Below, piece by piece: positions 1-10,979 of a stretch of DNA of 64,000 nucleotides. The notes under the pieces are model-generated. The model was given only the letters and a program-made list of their open reading frames with translations. It was not told the origin of the DNA and made no database searches. The stretch lies in contig NC_057814.1 of the NCBI RefSeq assembly GCF_018294505.1, positions 37,761,054-37,825,053 on the forward strand. The letters are read 5' to 3'. The first letter of the stretch is position 1; every line of letters starts with the position of its first letter. This stretch comes from Triticum aestivum (taxonomy: Eukaryota > Streptophyta > Magnoliopsida > Poales > Poaceae). Position numbers and translations under genes: made by a program.

Positions 1-378
1 CGGGATGATAGAGATGTGGCCACAGTCGTTTTGTGCGAGAGAGTGTGAAGAGAGCAACCCCAGCAAGAAACCTTGTAGGCTGGCCCGTCCTGACTATGTA
101 TATAGTGGAGCGGTTTCCTTTTCTCTCCACATGAACCTATCATATTGCGTACGTGCCACTGAAGAAAAAAACTTTATTTATAAATGATGCGGCACCTACT
201 ACTCGTTCTCCTATAACCTTGCGCTTGGCATCTCCAAAATATTAACCTTGCGATTGGCTCTTTGCCTCTTCGGGAAGTCGAGCAATAATGGTAGTGCAGT
301 ATATATCGTTCTGGCTATATGAGACCGAATGAATTGTTGCACGTCCACCACGTGGGCGAGGGTCGAGGGGCGAGGGAG

Positions 379-560
379 AGTGCTACATACGGAGCAAAAT
401 GAGTGAATCTACACTCTAAAATACGTCTATATACATCAGTGTTTGGAGTATGTACTAGTAGTTCATATTGAAATCTACTAAAGGACATATATATTCCAAA
501 CAATATGATATAATCTCTACAACCAAGGTAGTAGTAGGGACGAGGAGTAAACGGAGGGAG
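379..560. mobile_element. Degenerate Stowaway-type MITE
   Basis: The stretch around 383-420 (ctacatacggagcaaaatga and onward) matches the core of the intact Stowaway copy at 52,581-52,740. The right end keeps the acggagggag terminus followed by TA at 561. The left terminus is not recognisable and the middle has drifted, so this is an old, non-mobile copy. Confidence 0.55.
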
Positions 561-564
561 TAGT

Positions 565-720
565 AAATTTTTCTCCTCGTCCTGCGAGCCACCGTGCGCA
601 TGGGCGAGGGAGCGGGTGTAAGGCGGAGCAAGCTTCACCTCATCCTGCGAGCCACGGCGCCCGTGGGCGGGGGAGACGGCGTACTAAGCAAGCTTCTCCT
701 CGTTCCGCGAGTTGACGGGA
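565..720. repeat. Degenerate tandem repeat, about 60 bp unit
   Basis: Three related copies begin near 569, 632 and 689 with variants of ttctcctcgtcctgcgagcc, each followed by a GC-rich gggcgagggag segment. A partial copy precedes the Stowaway remnant, which seems to have inserted into the array. No coding frame is supported here. From about 720 to 1180 I see only GT-rich unique sequence. Confidence 0.5.
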
Positions 721-1179
721 CACATCAAAAGTACTCCAGTGTATAGAGCCTTCCCTCTAAGGTAGGCCCCACATGGTTTGCCTCTTTTTTTTAACATAAC
801 ACGTCAAGTCGCAATTTGTTTGTTCACCCGTGGTAGACGATCCTCCCTCCACCAAGTGGACAACCAGTACACGTGCCAAATTACCACGTGGGCTGCCTTT
901 TCGTAAAGAAATCAGCTCCACCGTGTACCCGCGTGGGTGTGGTAGGGAAAGAGACGAGAGTACGTGCGCCGTGCATGCACCTCTTCTCTTCGTGCACGTC
1001 CCCCAGCTACGTGGGTGTGTGTGTGAGATACAAACCGCGTTTGTGAGTGTTTTTTGTTTTGGGGTGGGGGTTGATTTCGTGAATTATTTGTGGGAATATG
1101 TGTCGATGACATCTCAAACAAAAATTTGCATGCAATGTGTGTGAAATGGAGGCCTATCCATATCATATATAGAGGGTCG

Positions 1180-2300
1180 AGCAATCCACGAGAAGAGAGG
1201 GAGGGGTCATAGCTATCGATAGAGTCGAAGAGAGGATCAAGTGGGTGGGTGCGAGATCGATGAAGAGAGCCATCGAAATTGTGTGCGTGTGCAAGTCAAA
1301 GATATAGGGCGACTGGCCTACAGGAACGTTAGAGGGCACATGTCAAGTTTGTGTGTGGCAGGGAGACATGACTAGAGCGCTCGATGTATCGGTGTGTGTG
1401 GGGGGAGGGGGGTGGGGGGAGGGGTAGGCAGAGGCCTAACTATAGAGGTAGAACGACTCGTATATGTGTTGAGAAGGAGAGACCCAGCTATGTCTTGAGG
1501 GACATCGGTCAACATCCATACATAACTGAAGGACGGGAAATATGATGGGACAGAGAGAGAGGAGAGAGAGAGGGAGGGAGAGGGAGGGAGAGGGGTAGAG
1601 TGTTGGATGGGTGATGGAGTTGCTTCTCGAAGATGGTGGGAGAGGCCTACTAGACAAACTGAGGGTGGAACTGCAATGTTATCAATAAGAGTGGGGATGT
1701 GTTTCTGTGTGTGCCTGTGTGTGATAGATCTGTCGGGACGCATACATGGATGATGAAGGGGAACCATGTGTTTGGTAAGCAAACCTAACTAGATCGGTAG
1801 ATCAATTGTTGTTTGTCGGAGGAAGGGAGAGACACAACTAGTGAGGTAGATCGATTGACGTGTGGGTAAAAACGGGTTATAAGGACCTAGCTAGCTATAT
1901 GTATAGCGAGAGATCGGTCGGTGTACGTCCATTTGTTAGAGGCAAATAAGGCCCTGCGAGATGGATAGACAAAGAGAATGGTGCTAGGAGGTGGTGCGAG
2001 AGGCCCAACTACTAGCTAGATAGGGAGACGAGTGTGCGGTTGTGAGATCGATGAAAAGAGGGGCGAGAGTTTACACGTGTGTCTGACCGTATGAGAGACA
2101 CGAGGCAAGGACACATAAAGGAGGAGATTAAATGTATGTGTGTGTGTTGTAGGCAGGCATCGCTGGAGAGGTTTATCAATCGGTGTCTGTCGGAAAGGAG
2201 TTGTGGAAACTCTGCGAGAACGACCTAAAGAAAAAAATGAATGTGCCCGGTGGATAGAATGCCGAGGGAGGGGGAGGGCGAGGAGGGCGTGTGTATGCAC
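1180..2300. repeat. GA/GT-rich degenerate repeat block
   Basis: Variants of agatcgatgaagagag, gagaggcccaactactagct and gagagatcggt recur at irregular spacing through more than 1 kb. The strand bias is strongly purine (G and A on the plus strand). Open frames on the minus strand here are proline/serine-rich artefacts of that composition. No gene is supported. Confidence 0.45.
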
Positions 2301-2480
2301 GAGAGAAAGTTAGTGGTAGCTACAAAGGTTAGAAGATTGTGTGGGTGTAAGAGACTAACAAAGATCATAATTTGATATGAAAGCGGATTCATATATTTGA
2401 ATAGGAGATCATAGTGTTTAAACATTGCATGCATGAATATAGCGGTGATACACGTGCTGTGCACATGTTATACCATAATG

Positions 2481-2702
2481 TGATAATGCATGGCGTTTGC
2501 AACTCACAGCTAAATGCCGAACAATCTAAACCATACTATACATCAAACAATCTCACATTTTAATTGAATTTGTGATAATGTGTGGCGTTTGCAGCTTACA
2601 ACTAAATATCGAATAATCTAAACAATACTATATATCGAACATTCTCACATTTTATTTGAATTTGTGGTAATGTGTGGTGTTTGCAACTCACATCTAAATA
2701 CT
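2481..2702. repeat. 92 bp tandem repeat, about 2.4 copies
   Basis: Copies start at about 2481, 2573 and 2665 with tgataatgcatggcgtttgc or close variants, giving a constant 92 bp period. The unit is AT-rich and non-coding. Confidence 0.75.
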
Positions 2703-2939
2703 TGTAGGCGTAGGGGGCGGGGCACCATACATAATGTGATAAACACATTATACATATGAGACATGGTTTAGATTATGAAGATCTGGCTAGAGCTAGAAAT
2801 GTAATGTGATTTGAAATCAAAATAAAGTGGATTCAAAAAATCTAGTTCGAGTACATATAGTACACATAGTTCATATGTAACTCGAGACTAATCATGTGGT
2901 GTATTGTGAAGATAATACACAAATGATGGTTTAACTTGA

Positions 2940-3052
2940 CAATAATGATGATTGTAGATCTTATTAAAACAGAGAAACGAATTCAAATGCTTTGACTTCA
3001 CAACAATCATTACTGTAGATCTTATTCAAATAGAGAAACGAATTCAAATTTA
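2940..3052. repeat. 60 bp direct duplication
   Basis: The segment tgtagatcttatt...agagaaacgaattcaaat occurs twice, near 2953 and near 3013, with a few substitutions. From about 3050 to 3480 there is otherwise only AT-rich sequence grading into the GC-rich 5' region of the next gene. Confidence 0.65.
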
Positions 3053-3647
3053 GTTCATATTGAAGCGGTAGTATATACGTTTGGAATGCACAAAAACGTT
3101 CATTTGAGTAGTAGGTTGCATGCATTATACACGTAGCGAAATATTTTAATTGAACATAACATGAATTCAAAGTTTTGAATGACATTTGTAGTGCACATTG
3201 ATTTGGTACAGTACAGGTTAGGCTTGTCTGGAAATTTCAACCCGCGCCTTGTTAGCCCGAAATATTTAAGATATATCTTTGTCTCGTTGTGCTCCGACAA
3301 CTCCCTCCATCTGAACCCGCGGCTTGCGATTCCGAAATTACAACGCGCGCGAAAACTCCCACCTCCTGTGAAATCCCGACACGCGAAATGCCCGTGGTAC
3401 CCCTGAACCGAAAGAACCGCCTCAAATTGGTGGGGGTACTTTCGTAACTTACCACACATTTCGGACAAGCGCGTCTCTAAACCATGGTTCCCCACTGCCA
3501 TCCCATCCGCCCACCCATTCATACACTGAGGCCGCGAAAACCTGCGACGAAACCCCACACCTTCCTCCGTCCGCCACCCAGCCGGAGCCTCTTCCCCGAC
3601 GACGTCGTCCACAGCAACACCTCGACGTCCCCCATCCACCGTACCGG

Positions 3648-6600
3648 ATGAGGATCCGTCATCGATCTCATCGTCCCGCCGGTTCAACCACCCCGTCCTC
3701 CACCTCCAAGAAGCTGCCCCGACGTTCTCCTCGTCTTTCGCGCCACCTCCATTCCCACACCGCCGTCTTCACCTGCACCACCGGAAGAGCATCATCATCA
3801 CCATTTCCTCGGATGAAGCTGAGGCCTAATCGGCGCCACCAAAGAGGTTGTACACTAATCGCCGCATTTTCTTCTTGATTCGATCTCACGGTGCTGCCGG
3901 CGCTCGGTCCCGAGCTGACACAGCGCGGCTCCATCCACGGCGGCGTCGCCGGCCACTTCCTCCACGGCGTCGCTCCCTCGGAGGCGACGTCCACATCAGT
4001 AGGAGATGCTGCTGCTCTGCTCTTTCTCTCGGTCCCCTGCCTGGTCTGCTCTTGTTATTGCTCTTGCTCGCGCTGCTGCTCTCGCTCTTGCTCTTGCTTG
4101 CGATGCTGCTCCGATTCAGCTACACTTCAGTCGACTGAATCGACTTTTGGGTCAGTCGATTTTCAGGGGGTGGGGGGGCTCGCTGGGGTGAAGGAAGAAC
4201 CAGCCGCAGAGGGGAGGGGGGCTCGCCGGAGAGGTACCCCACTATCTATCTTAGGGTTCATGATGGGGACGGTGGTCGCCGGCGGTGGCAGGGCGTTGGC
4301 GGGGCGGTGGCGTGGGGATCGCCGGAGAAAAAGCTCGGCACGGGGGGGCCTAGAGGGATGGCCGGGGCGGCGGCAGACGGGCGGTGGGGAGTGTTTTCGG
4401 GGCGGGCGGGGAGGCGCACCGCCGGCCGCAGGCGGCGGGGGGCTGTTGTTTGGCCGGTGGTGGCTAGCGGCTCAGGGGGGTGGAGGTTGAAGATGAACCG
4501 CAGGCCCTTGATTTCGTATCCAATGGCTGCAAAATCGACTAACCAGAGATGAAAAAGTCAGTCGACCGACGTGTAGCCTCACCTTGCTAGTGCTTCAGTT
4601 TCGACAGCAAAATTCAGTTTCGACAGTTAAGTTCAGTTTCGACAGTTAAGTTCAGTTTCGACAGTTAAGCTTAGAGATGAGCGGCTGATGTATTTTACAT
4701 CTAGCACTTTGTGGTTATGTATTTTACGTCATGTATTGGAGATATATGCTATTAGAATTCCACTCAGGTTAACGTTGTTCGTTGTCTCTCTTGTCATGCT
4801 TCAGCCTCGGCGTCGTACAACTCACCGGAGCTGCTCCAACGACGAAAACCTCCATCACAGCGGAGCAGTACCTCGGGCTCCATCTCCAGACGCCTAAGAT
4901 CTTCTTCCCCTCCTCCGACAGCAAAGTCAGCCGGAGCATCCTCACCGGCCAACCCAATCACGCTGAGATCGATATGGCTTCGCCAAAGAGGTTGTACACT
5001 TGTTGCATCTCTTTTTTACTCTACATGTTATATATATTGTCCACTGAGCACACGGATTTATTCCTTTAGTGTCTCCTTGAAATAAAAAACATAGGAATTT
5101 TAATTTTCACTTGTCCTCCTTTTCAAATCCCTATTCATGAAGCACAAGACTAAGAGATAGTAGCATAATAGCATTATAACCGTACATTTTCTTGTGGTTT
5201 GACTTAATCTCACCATGCTTCTTTGCATCCCGTGATCTTCCAATTGTTGTGAATCAAACACCCAGATTGGCAGAAATCCTGTGTTTTTAAATCCTCTGTT
5301 TTGCACGTGCATTCCTATCCTATTCCTGTCTATTTCCTATCCCTGCATTGTTGGAATCCTCCAATTCAAACGAGCCCTTACAGAATTACTTCTCTTACAG
5401 ATAGTTGTCAAAGAAAACATTGCGTGGTTTGTCCCGCTCCTGCTGCGCCGTCATCCACCCCAGCTCAGCTGCTCGAACGACAGAAGGGTCCAGCAGAGCA
5501 GGGATCCGGCCTCCAGACTGTCTTTCGCCGCCTCAGATCTTCTTCCCCGCCGCTGGCAGCCATGAAAACTGCATTACCATCATCAACCGAGCAGATGACC
5601 TCGAGGACTACACGGGTCCGCAAGAGAGGTCGCACTCTTTCGTGTCTACTTACGTTATGCATCGCTTAATATTACATGCTACTTTATCGTCCTGTTCACC
5701 GATTAGACTCTGAGTCAGCTCCAAACTAATGGTCAAACTTGAGTTTTTAAATGGTTGTGGGGTACATATCGGGGCCGCTATCAATAGTATCTATCTACTA
5801 TCTCGTTAATCTCCGGTGTCTACTATGAGTTTGATGTTGGGTGGGAAACAAACAGTAAAGAAGCCATTATCTGTATTTTTTAACTGAAGCCATTATCTGC
5901 CTGCTATTATTGGTTTTGGGTTATCCATAGGTTGCTACCATCACTCTGGATTTCTGCATGCACTCCTTACATAATCTCACTATGTTTTATTCCTATGCAT
6001 GACAGTTATTGTAAATAGTTGAACTAAACATGTAGAGCAAAAGAGACAAGCCTTGCGTGGTAATAAAATTTCATGCAGACATCGCTCCATGGTAGGCGCA
6101 AAGGCAGCCCCCCCTACACGCATTTCGGATTGTAATCGAGAGGAAGATATCTGTTCTGAGGGGGATTCAGAAGGAGAAGACAACTCCTATTTACCCCGAG
6201 AGGTCTTCGCTCTAACTTGGCATGCTGATGTTGGTTATATCATGCATATGCTGTGTTGCATTGCTTACTTTATACATCAAATATGTCATCTGCTTAGTTT
6301 AGACATCCTTTGTGCGAATGCCATCTGTTTAGTTTATTCATCGTTTATTTGAATTATCCAACGCCATCTTGTTTAGCCAGGCATCATATATGTGAATTTT
6401 GCAATGCCATCCTGCTTAGCCAGTCAACTTATATGTAAATTATATCAGGCCATCCTCTTTTTCGTTACATATTACATTTGTCAACAATGTCAGTACATTC
6501 AACAGCTCTTCGTGTACATCAGCCATTTGACACGGTGATGGCAAATTCTAGAGTGAAAACAAGGTCTTCAGAGCAGACTATGCTATCTGACGAAGCGCAT

Positions 6601-9004
6601 ATCTCGCTGGTTACGGATAGCTCCTCAGAGGAGGATTCAGAGACAGATGACCAGTCCTATTCCCCCCCCCCCCGAGGTGTATTCTCGCATTGCTATGTCA
6701 TTTGATTAGTTTAGACATGCTTTGTGTGAATGCCACCTGTTCAGTGTCTAATTACCATATATGTGAATTATGCATTGCCATCTTGTTGCAAGACATTATA
6801 TATGTGAATTATACAATGCTATCTTGTTGCAAAGGCATTATATATGTGAATTATGCAATGCCATGTTGTTTAGCCAATCATCATGTATGTGAATTATATC
6901 ATGCTATCATTTTTTGTATTACGTGTTCCATTTGTCGACAACGTTTGTATATTCAACTACTCTTCCTCTCCATCAGCCATTTGAAGCGGTGATGGAAGTA
7001 TTTGGAGTGAAAACAAGGTATTCAGAGCAGACAATGCTACCTGCTGAAGCAGACATCTTGCTGGTAACAGAGAGCTCCTCAGAGGAGGATCCAGAGACTG
7101 ATGACCAGTCCTATTTCCCCCTTGAGGTCTATGCTCAAACTTGGCAGGATTATATTACCCATGTCATGCATGTTGTCTTGCATTGCTTTGTTTTTACATC
7201 ATATATGGATTTCCACCTGCTTACTTGCTTGCTATATAAATCATATATTTGAATTATATCATGCCATCATGTTTATATAGTACATACACATCATCTATCT
7301 GAATTATGGCATGGCAACCCATTTAATAAAGACATCATATAGTTATATCATCTCATCCTGTTTAGTGTTTACAGTCATCATATTTTGAATTATGGCATTC
7401 TATCCGTGAATGTATGTGAATTATGGCATGCCAACCTATTTAATAAACACATTATATAGTTATGTCATGTCATCCTGTTTACATAATCTCATGTTTTGAA
7501 CTATGTCTTTCCATCTTTTTTAGTTAGCAATCATAATGTGAAATTGTGTCATGCTATCATGTTTAGTTAGCCATCATATATGTGAAATTGTGTCATGCTA
7601 TCCTGTTTGGTTAGACAACATAAATATGAATTATTTCTTGCCCTCTTTTATTCCCCACTATCCATTGCACCTGTCTATCATACAATTTCTATACTTTCAA
7701 TTATTTTTCTTGTTTATCAGTCATTTGAATTGGAGAGCGTGATGGCAGTATCTAAGGGAGTAACAACACGGTCTTCAGAAAAGATAGTGCTACCAGTTGA
7801 TGTAGATAGAACCACGGTTGTACTTGCCCAAGGACCAGATCCACCACACATAACCCAGACTCTCGCAGATTGTACCCCTACCCAGTTGGACAGAGAACCA
7901 GCTACACCCCTTCTAACCCCAACCCCGGCAGATAGTAACCCAGTTCCAGTTGACACAGCACCGTCTCCACCACAGAGCACCCAAACACGAGCAGTTAGTA
8001 AGGGAACTGCAGTGCCCAAAGCACGAGGACCACCACTCCGAATCCCAACTCAACGCTTAAAGGAGAAGAAGATTTGTTCTCAGGTCAGGTTCTGTAGCTA
8101 TGGTTCATACTCCTTTGCTCTTGCATTACTGTATTTACTCATACCAACTATTTTCAAATTTGAAGGATGGAATTGAAACTCCAATGGCGCAACAGGTATG
8201 TTTTAAACCTGTTTCTTTAACTGGTTTGCTGTTGTAACCTGCTCTATGTTGATTTCAGTTTCAATTGAATAAACAGTTATGTTCTCATGTCATGCACATT
8301 ACAAGTGTTGTTATTGCTCTATAGTTACCCACACTTATATTCTGTCTATTCTGCTTTGTCTTGAACAAATATTATTTGAACTGTGTCTCTATCTTGATTT
8401 GGCAACAAAAACTAGAATGATATAGACCATAAAGTGACCATGGTACATAGATATATGTTTGTTTCATGCTGTTATCCTGTCCACTTTACTACTGAACTCA
8501 TTTACCAAAATGAGTTTCATATACAACATGGTAAACATGTGATGTGTCTGCTTGTTTCTCTTTTAGAATGCGGACAAAATATTGGAGAACAGTACCGCGT
8601 TATCCAATGGTAAAGGAAGTAATGCAGATAAGGTTCAAGATAGTGAGACATCCGCGTTGGTCTCCAAGAAAGCTGATAAAAACTATCTTGACGACAGTGA
8701 GGGAACCCAAAAGTCATGTCTTGATGTAGTGTTCGAGTTACTGGCCACTACTGCCGGCACAAGCTCTTCAAACTCGCTGCCTGAATCAGTTCGTCTTCTT
8801 GAGTCTCAACTTCAAGTTGAAAGACATCGATCAGATGTGCTGCGACGGGAAGCTGAAGGACTGAGGAAGTCCCTGCAGAATTCAGATGCATATTTTCTGG
8901 TGCAACAGCAAGCGCTGGAGGATTTAAGCGCCAAACAAGAGAAAGTTAATAAGCTTGCTAAGCATCTTGCCAGCATTATGGGTACCCAGGATATTGTTTC
9001 TTGA
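3648..9004 (+). CDS. Multi-exon CACTA-associated gene, possibly TnpA-like, probably damaged
   Basis: Exons inferred from splice sites and frame are 3648?-3846, 4805-4990, 5464-5628, 6079-6202, 6523-6676, 6977-7126, 7721-8083, 8166-8195 and 8567-9004. Exons 2 and 3 start and end in phase 2. From the end of exon 4 onward all junctions are phase 0 except the end of exon 5. The exon at 7721 is rich in Pro/Thr. The last exon (146 codons) ends in a probable coiled coil (SVRLLESQLQVERHRSDVLR, then a heptad-like stretch to the TGA at 9002-9004). I recall abundant Triticeae proteins with this C-terminus, but this is unverified. A CACTA subterminal array and terminus follow 0.3 kb downstream, so the accessory gene of that element is the best guess. 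Damage: a TAA at 3827-3829 in the frame that fits exon 2, and a 12-C run in exon 5 that breaks the frame. The ATG at 3648 is uncertain. Confidence 0.5.
4594..4669. repeat. 19 bp tandem repeat, 4 copies
   Basis: Copies of ttcagtttcgacagttaag start at 4594, 4613, 4632 and 4651, the first with a variant tail. They lie in an inferred intron, downstream of a cagtcgactg palindrome near 4128. Confidence 0.85.
6340..7640. repeat. Intronic degenerate repeat with period about 45-60 bp
   Basis: Variants of catcatatatgtgaattatg and gccatcctgtttagcc alternate through the introns flanking the exons at 6523, 6977 and 7721. Because introns and exons are similar around each exon, exon-intron blocks were probably duplicated as units and the intronic motif then expanded. 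Confidence 0.6.
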
Positions 9005-9289
9005 GATCTTCTGAAGTGGTTTCAGTTCTGGATTTGTTTTGCTGTGGTGTTTATTTGCGTTGGTCGCCAACTTTGACAACCAGTGTATATGATATGCTGC
9101 TTTGTTCCCTATATTTGCACTGGTGGCGAACTTTGATGCCCAGTGGATGTAATATGTGTAATAGCCGTGATAGCCTAGCGTTAGTTGCTTGCTTATTTAT
9201 TTCCTTGTTGTCTTGTTTATTTGTTTGCTTGTAGTCATTGCAGTTCTTTTTCCGCGGTTAGCTAGTGGCTGCAATAACCTATTTTTTAA

Positions 9290-10597
9290 AACTAGGCCAC
9301 AATAACCATGGGCTAATATTTACTGTAGTGACACTGGGCCTCCCTACTGGCCGTAGAAATAGTGGGCCTTCTACGGACCGTAGAAACAATGGGCCTTCTA
9401 AGGGCCGTAGAAACAATGGGCCTTCTGCGGGTCGTATCATCAATGGGCCTTATACGGGCCGTATGATCGATTGGCCAAACATGGGCTAAACAGACCGCAT
9501 TATGGTCGTAAACGGGCTAGAGTTGGAATCGTCCGTTCATGGGCCGAACATAACGGGCCATCATTAATAGGCCGTATTTGATGACGCTATGAAAACGGCC
9601 CAACGTATTAACAGACCACAAACGGGCCAACTGTAACGACGGGCTGAATTTGGCCCACAAGCAGAAAATGACAGGAACGGTCCGTAAGTAACCGAATGCT
9701 GGAAATGAGCCCAAGAATAAATGGGCTCTGAGAAGGCCGAAAGATAACATGGGCTGGAAACGGCCCAACGGAATAACGGGCCGTTAATGGGTATAAAGTG
9801 ATACACTGTTCATTATGGGCCAGTTTCACCACGGGCCGTTAATGGGTGTAAAGTAATACACTGTTCATTACGGGCCAGTTTCACCACGGGCCGTTAATAG
9901 GCCAAGAGTTACATAGGGCCTCATATGGGCTGAAAGACGTCATGGGCCATACATGCGCCAGAAGTGAAAACGGGCTGGAATCATATTGGATGGCCCAGAT
10001 AACGCTACTGGGCTTAATTCGGATAGGGCGTAACGGGCCTTGGGTTACCGGGCTGTAAATGGGCTATATGCAAACAGGACATTAACAGGCTTTCCATGGG
10101 CCGGCTCGCCAGCTTTTGACCAAGTCAAACGGGCCGGCCTTTTCACAGGAATGGGCCTCTGTTGGGCCATGCCACGTGTCGACGTATCATAGGCGCCTTC
10201 CGTCAAATGAGTGGATGACATCTGTCCCAACGATGAGCCGACACGTGTTTCTTCCAGCTAATGATGATTTTACACGTGGAAAATCCCCATTGGTCGGGGC
10301 TGTTAACGGGTTATCGGATCCAAAACCCGACCCGATAGCTTAACGGTGTTCCGTTACGGTGGATGCCACGTGTCGGTCACCCTTGACGAAAGCACTTCTG
10401 TGACGCGCGATTTATCTTCATAGAAGTGGACACTTCCGTGATGATAATTTTGGTAATGTCATGGAACACTTCTACGACAACACAGGTATGACTATCTTGA
10501 TTCTGTCATAAATTTGTCATGGATGTACATGCAGGACAAAAAACGCAACCTACTATGACAAACACGTATAGTCACGGAAGTGTATTTTTTTGTAGTG
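9290..10597 (+). mobile_element. CACTA transposon 3' subterminal array and terminus
   Basis: The plus strand ends at 10,597 with tatttttttgtagtg. Read in reverse this is cactacaaaaaaata, a typical CACTA terminus. The 200 bp inside it is rich in short motifs such as acttccgtga and cacttctrtga. From 9,300 to 10,140 dozens of gggcc/ggccc words (for example acgggccgttaatgg, twice near 9775 and 9832) form a subterminal array, the usual binding zone of CACTA accessory proteins. The 3 bp after the end is AGT. I found no partner terminus starting CACTACAAAA between 1 and 3500, so the element is truncated on the left or extends beyond the window. Confidence 0.75.
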
Positions 10598-10979
10598 AGT
10601 AGAGACAACATATATGTATAGGTGGCACTAATGCATATATATTCTCTAACATAGGCAACTGTAGTGTGATTCATGGGCAACTATTAAAAAACAAAAATGT
10701 GTTCCAGGCATTTTTATCCAGCTCCATATATGTTCCGATGCAACTTAATCTACTAATATTGCATTTTTTAGAATAGGAGTAACTCCCTCTATTGTTTGAT
10801 GCAACTAATATAATATTTTTTATAATTACTTCATATCCACCTCTCTTCGCCCTTTCCGGTTGCCTTCCTTCTTCATTTTCATCATTTCATAAAAAATTCT
10901 GAAAAAACCACGGGTACGTCCTGTTGATTCATCATTTCGCCCTGTGAAGCATCATGTTGAGCGACCCTTTTTCTTGTAA

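Noticed and set aside
1372..1782. A 136-codon minus-strand frame rich in Pro, Ser and Leu
   Set aside because: Composition follows directly from the purine-rich repeat on the plus strand; there is no homologous copy or promoter.
9300..10140. Regularly spaced short GGGCC repeats, as in a CRISPR array
   Set aside because: Spacing and repeat sequence are irregular, and the context is a eukaryotic CACTA subterminal region.
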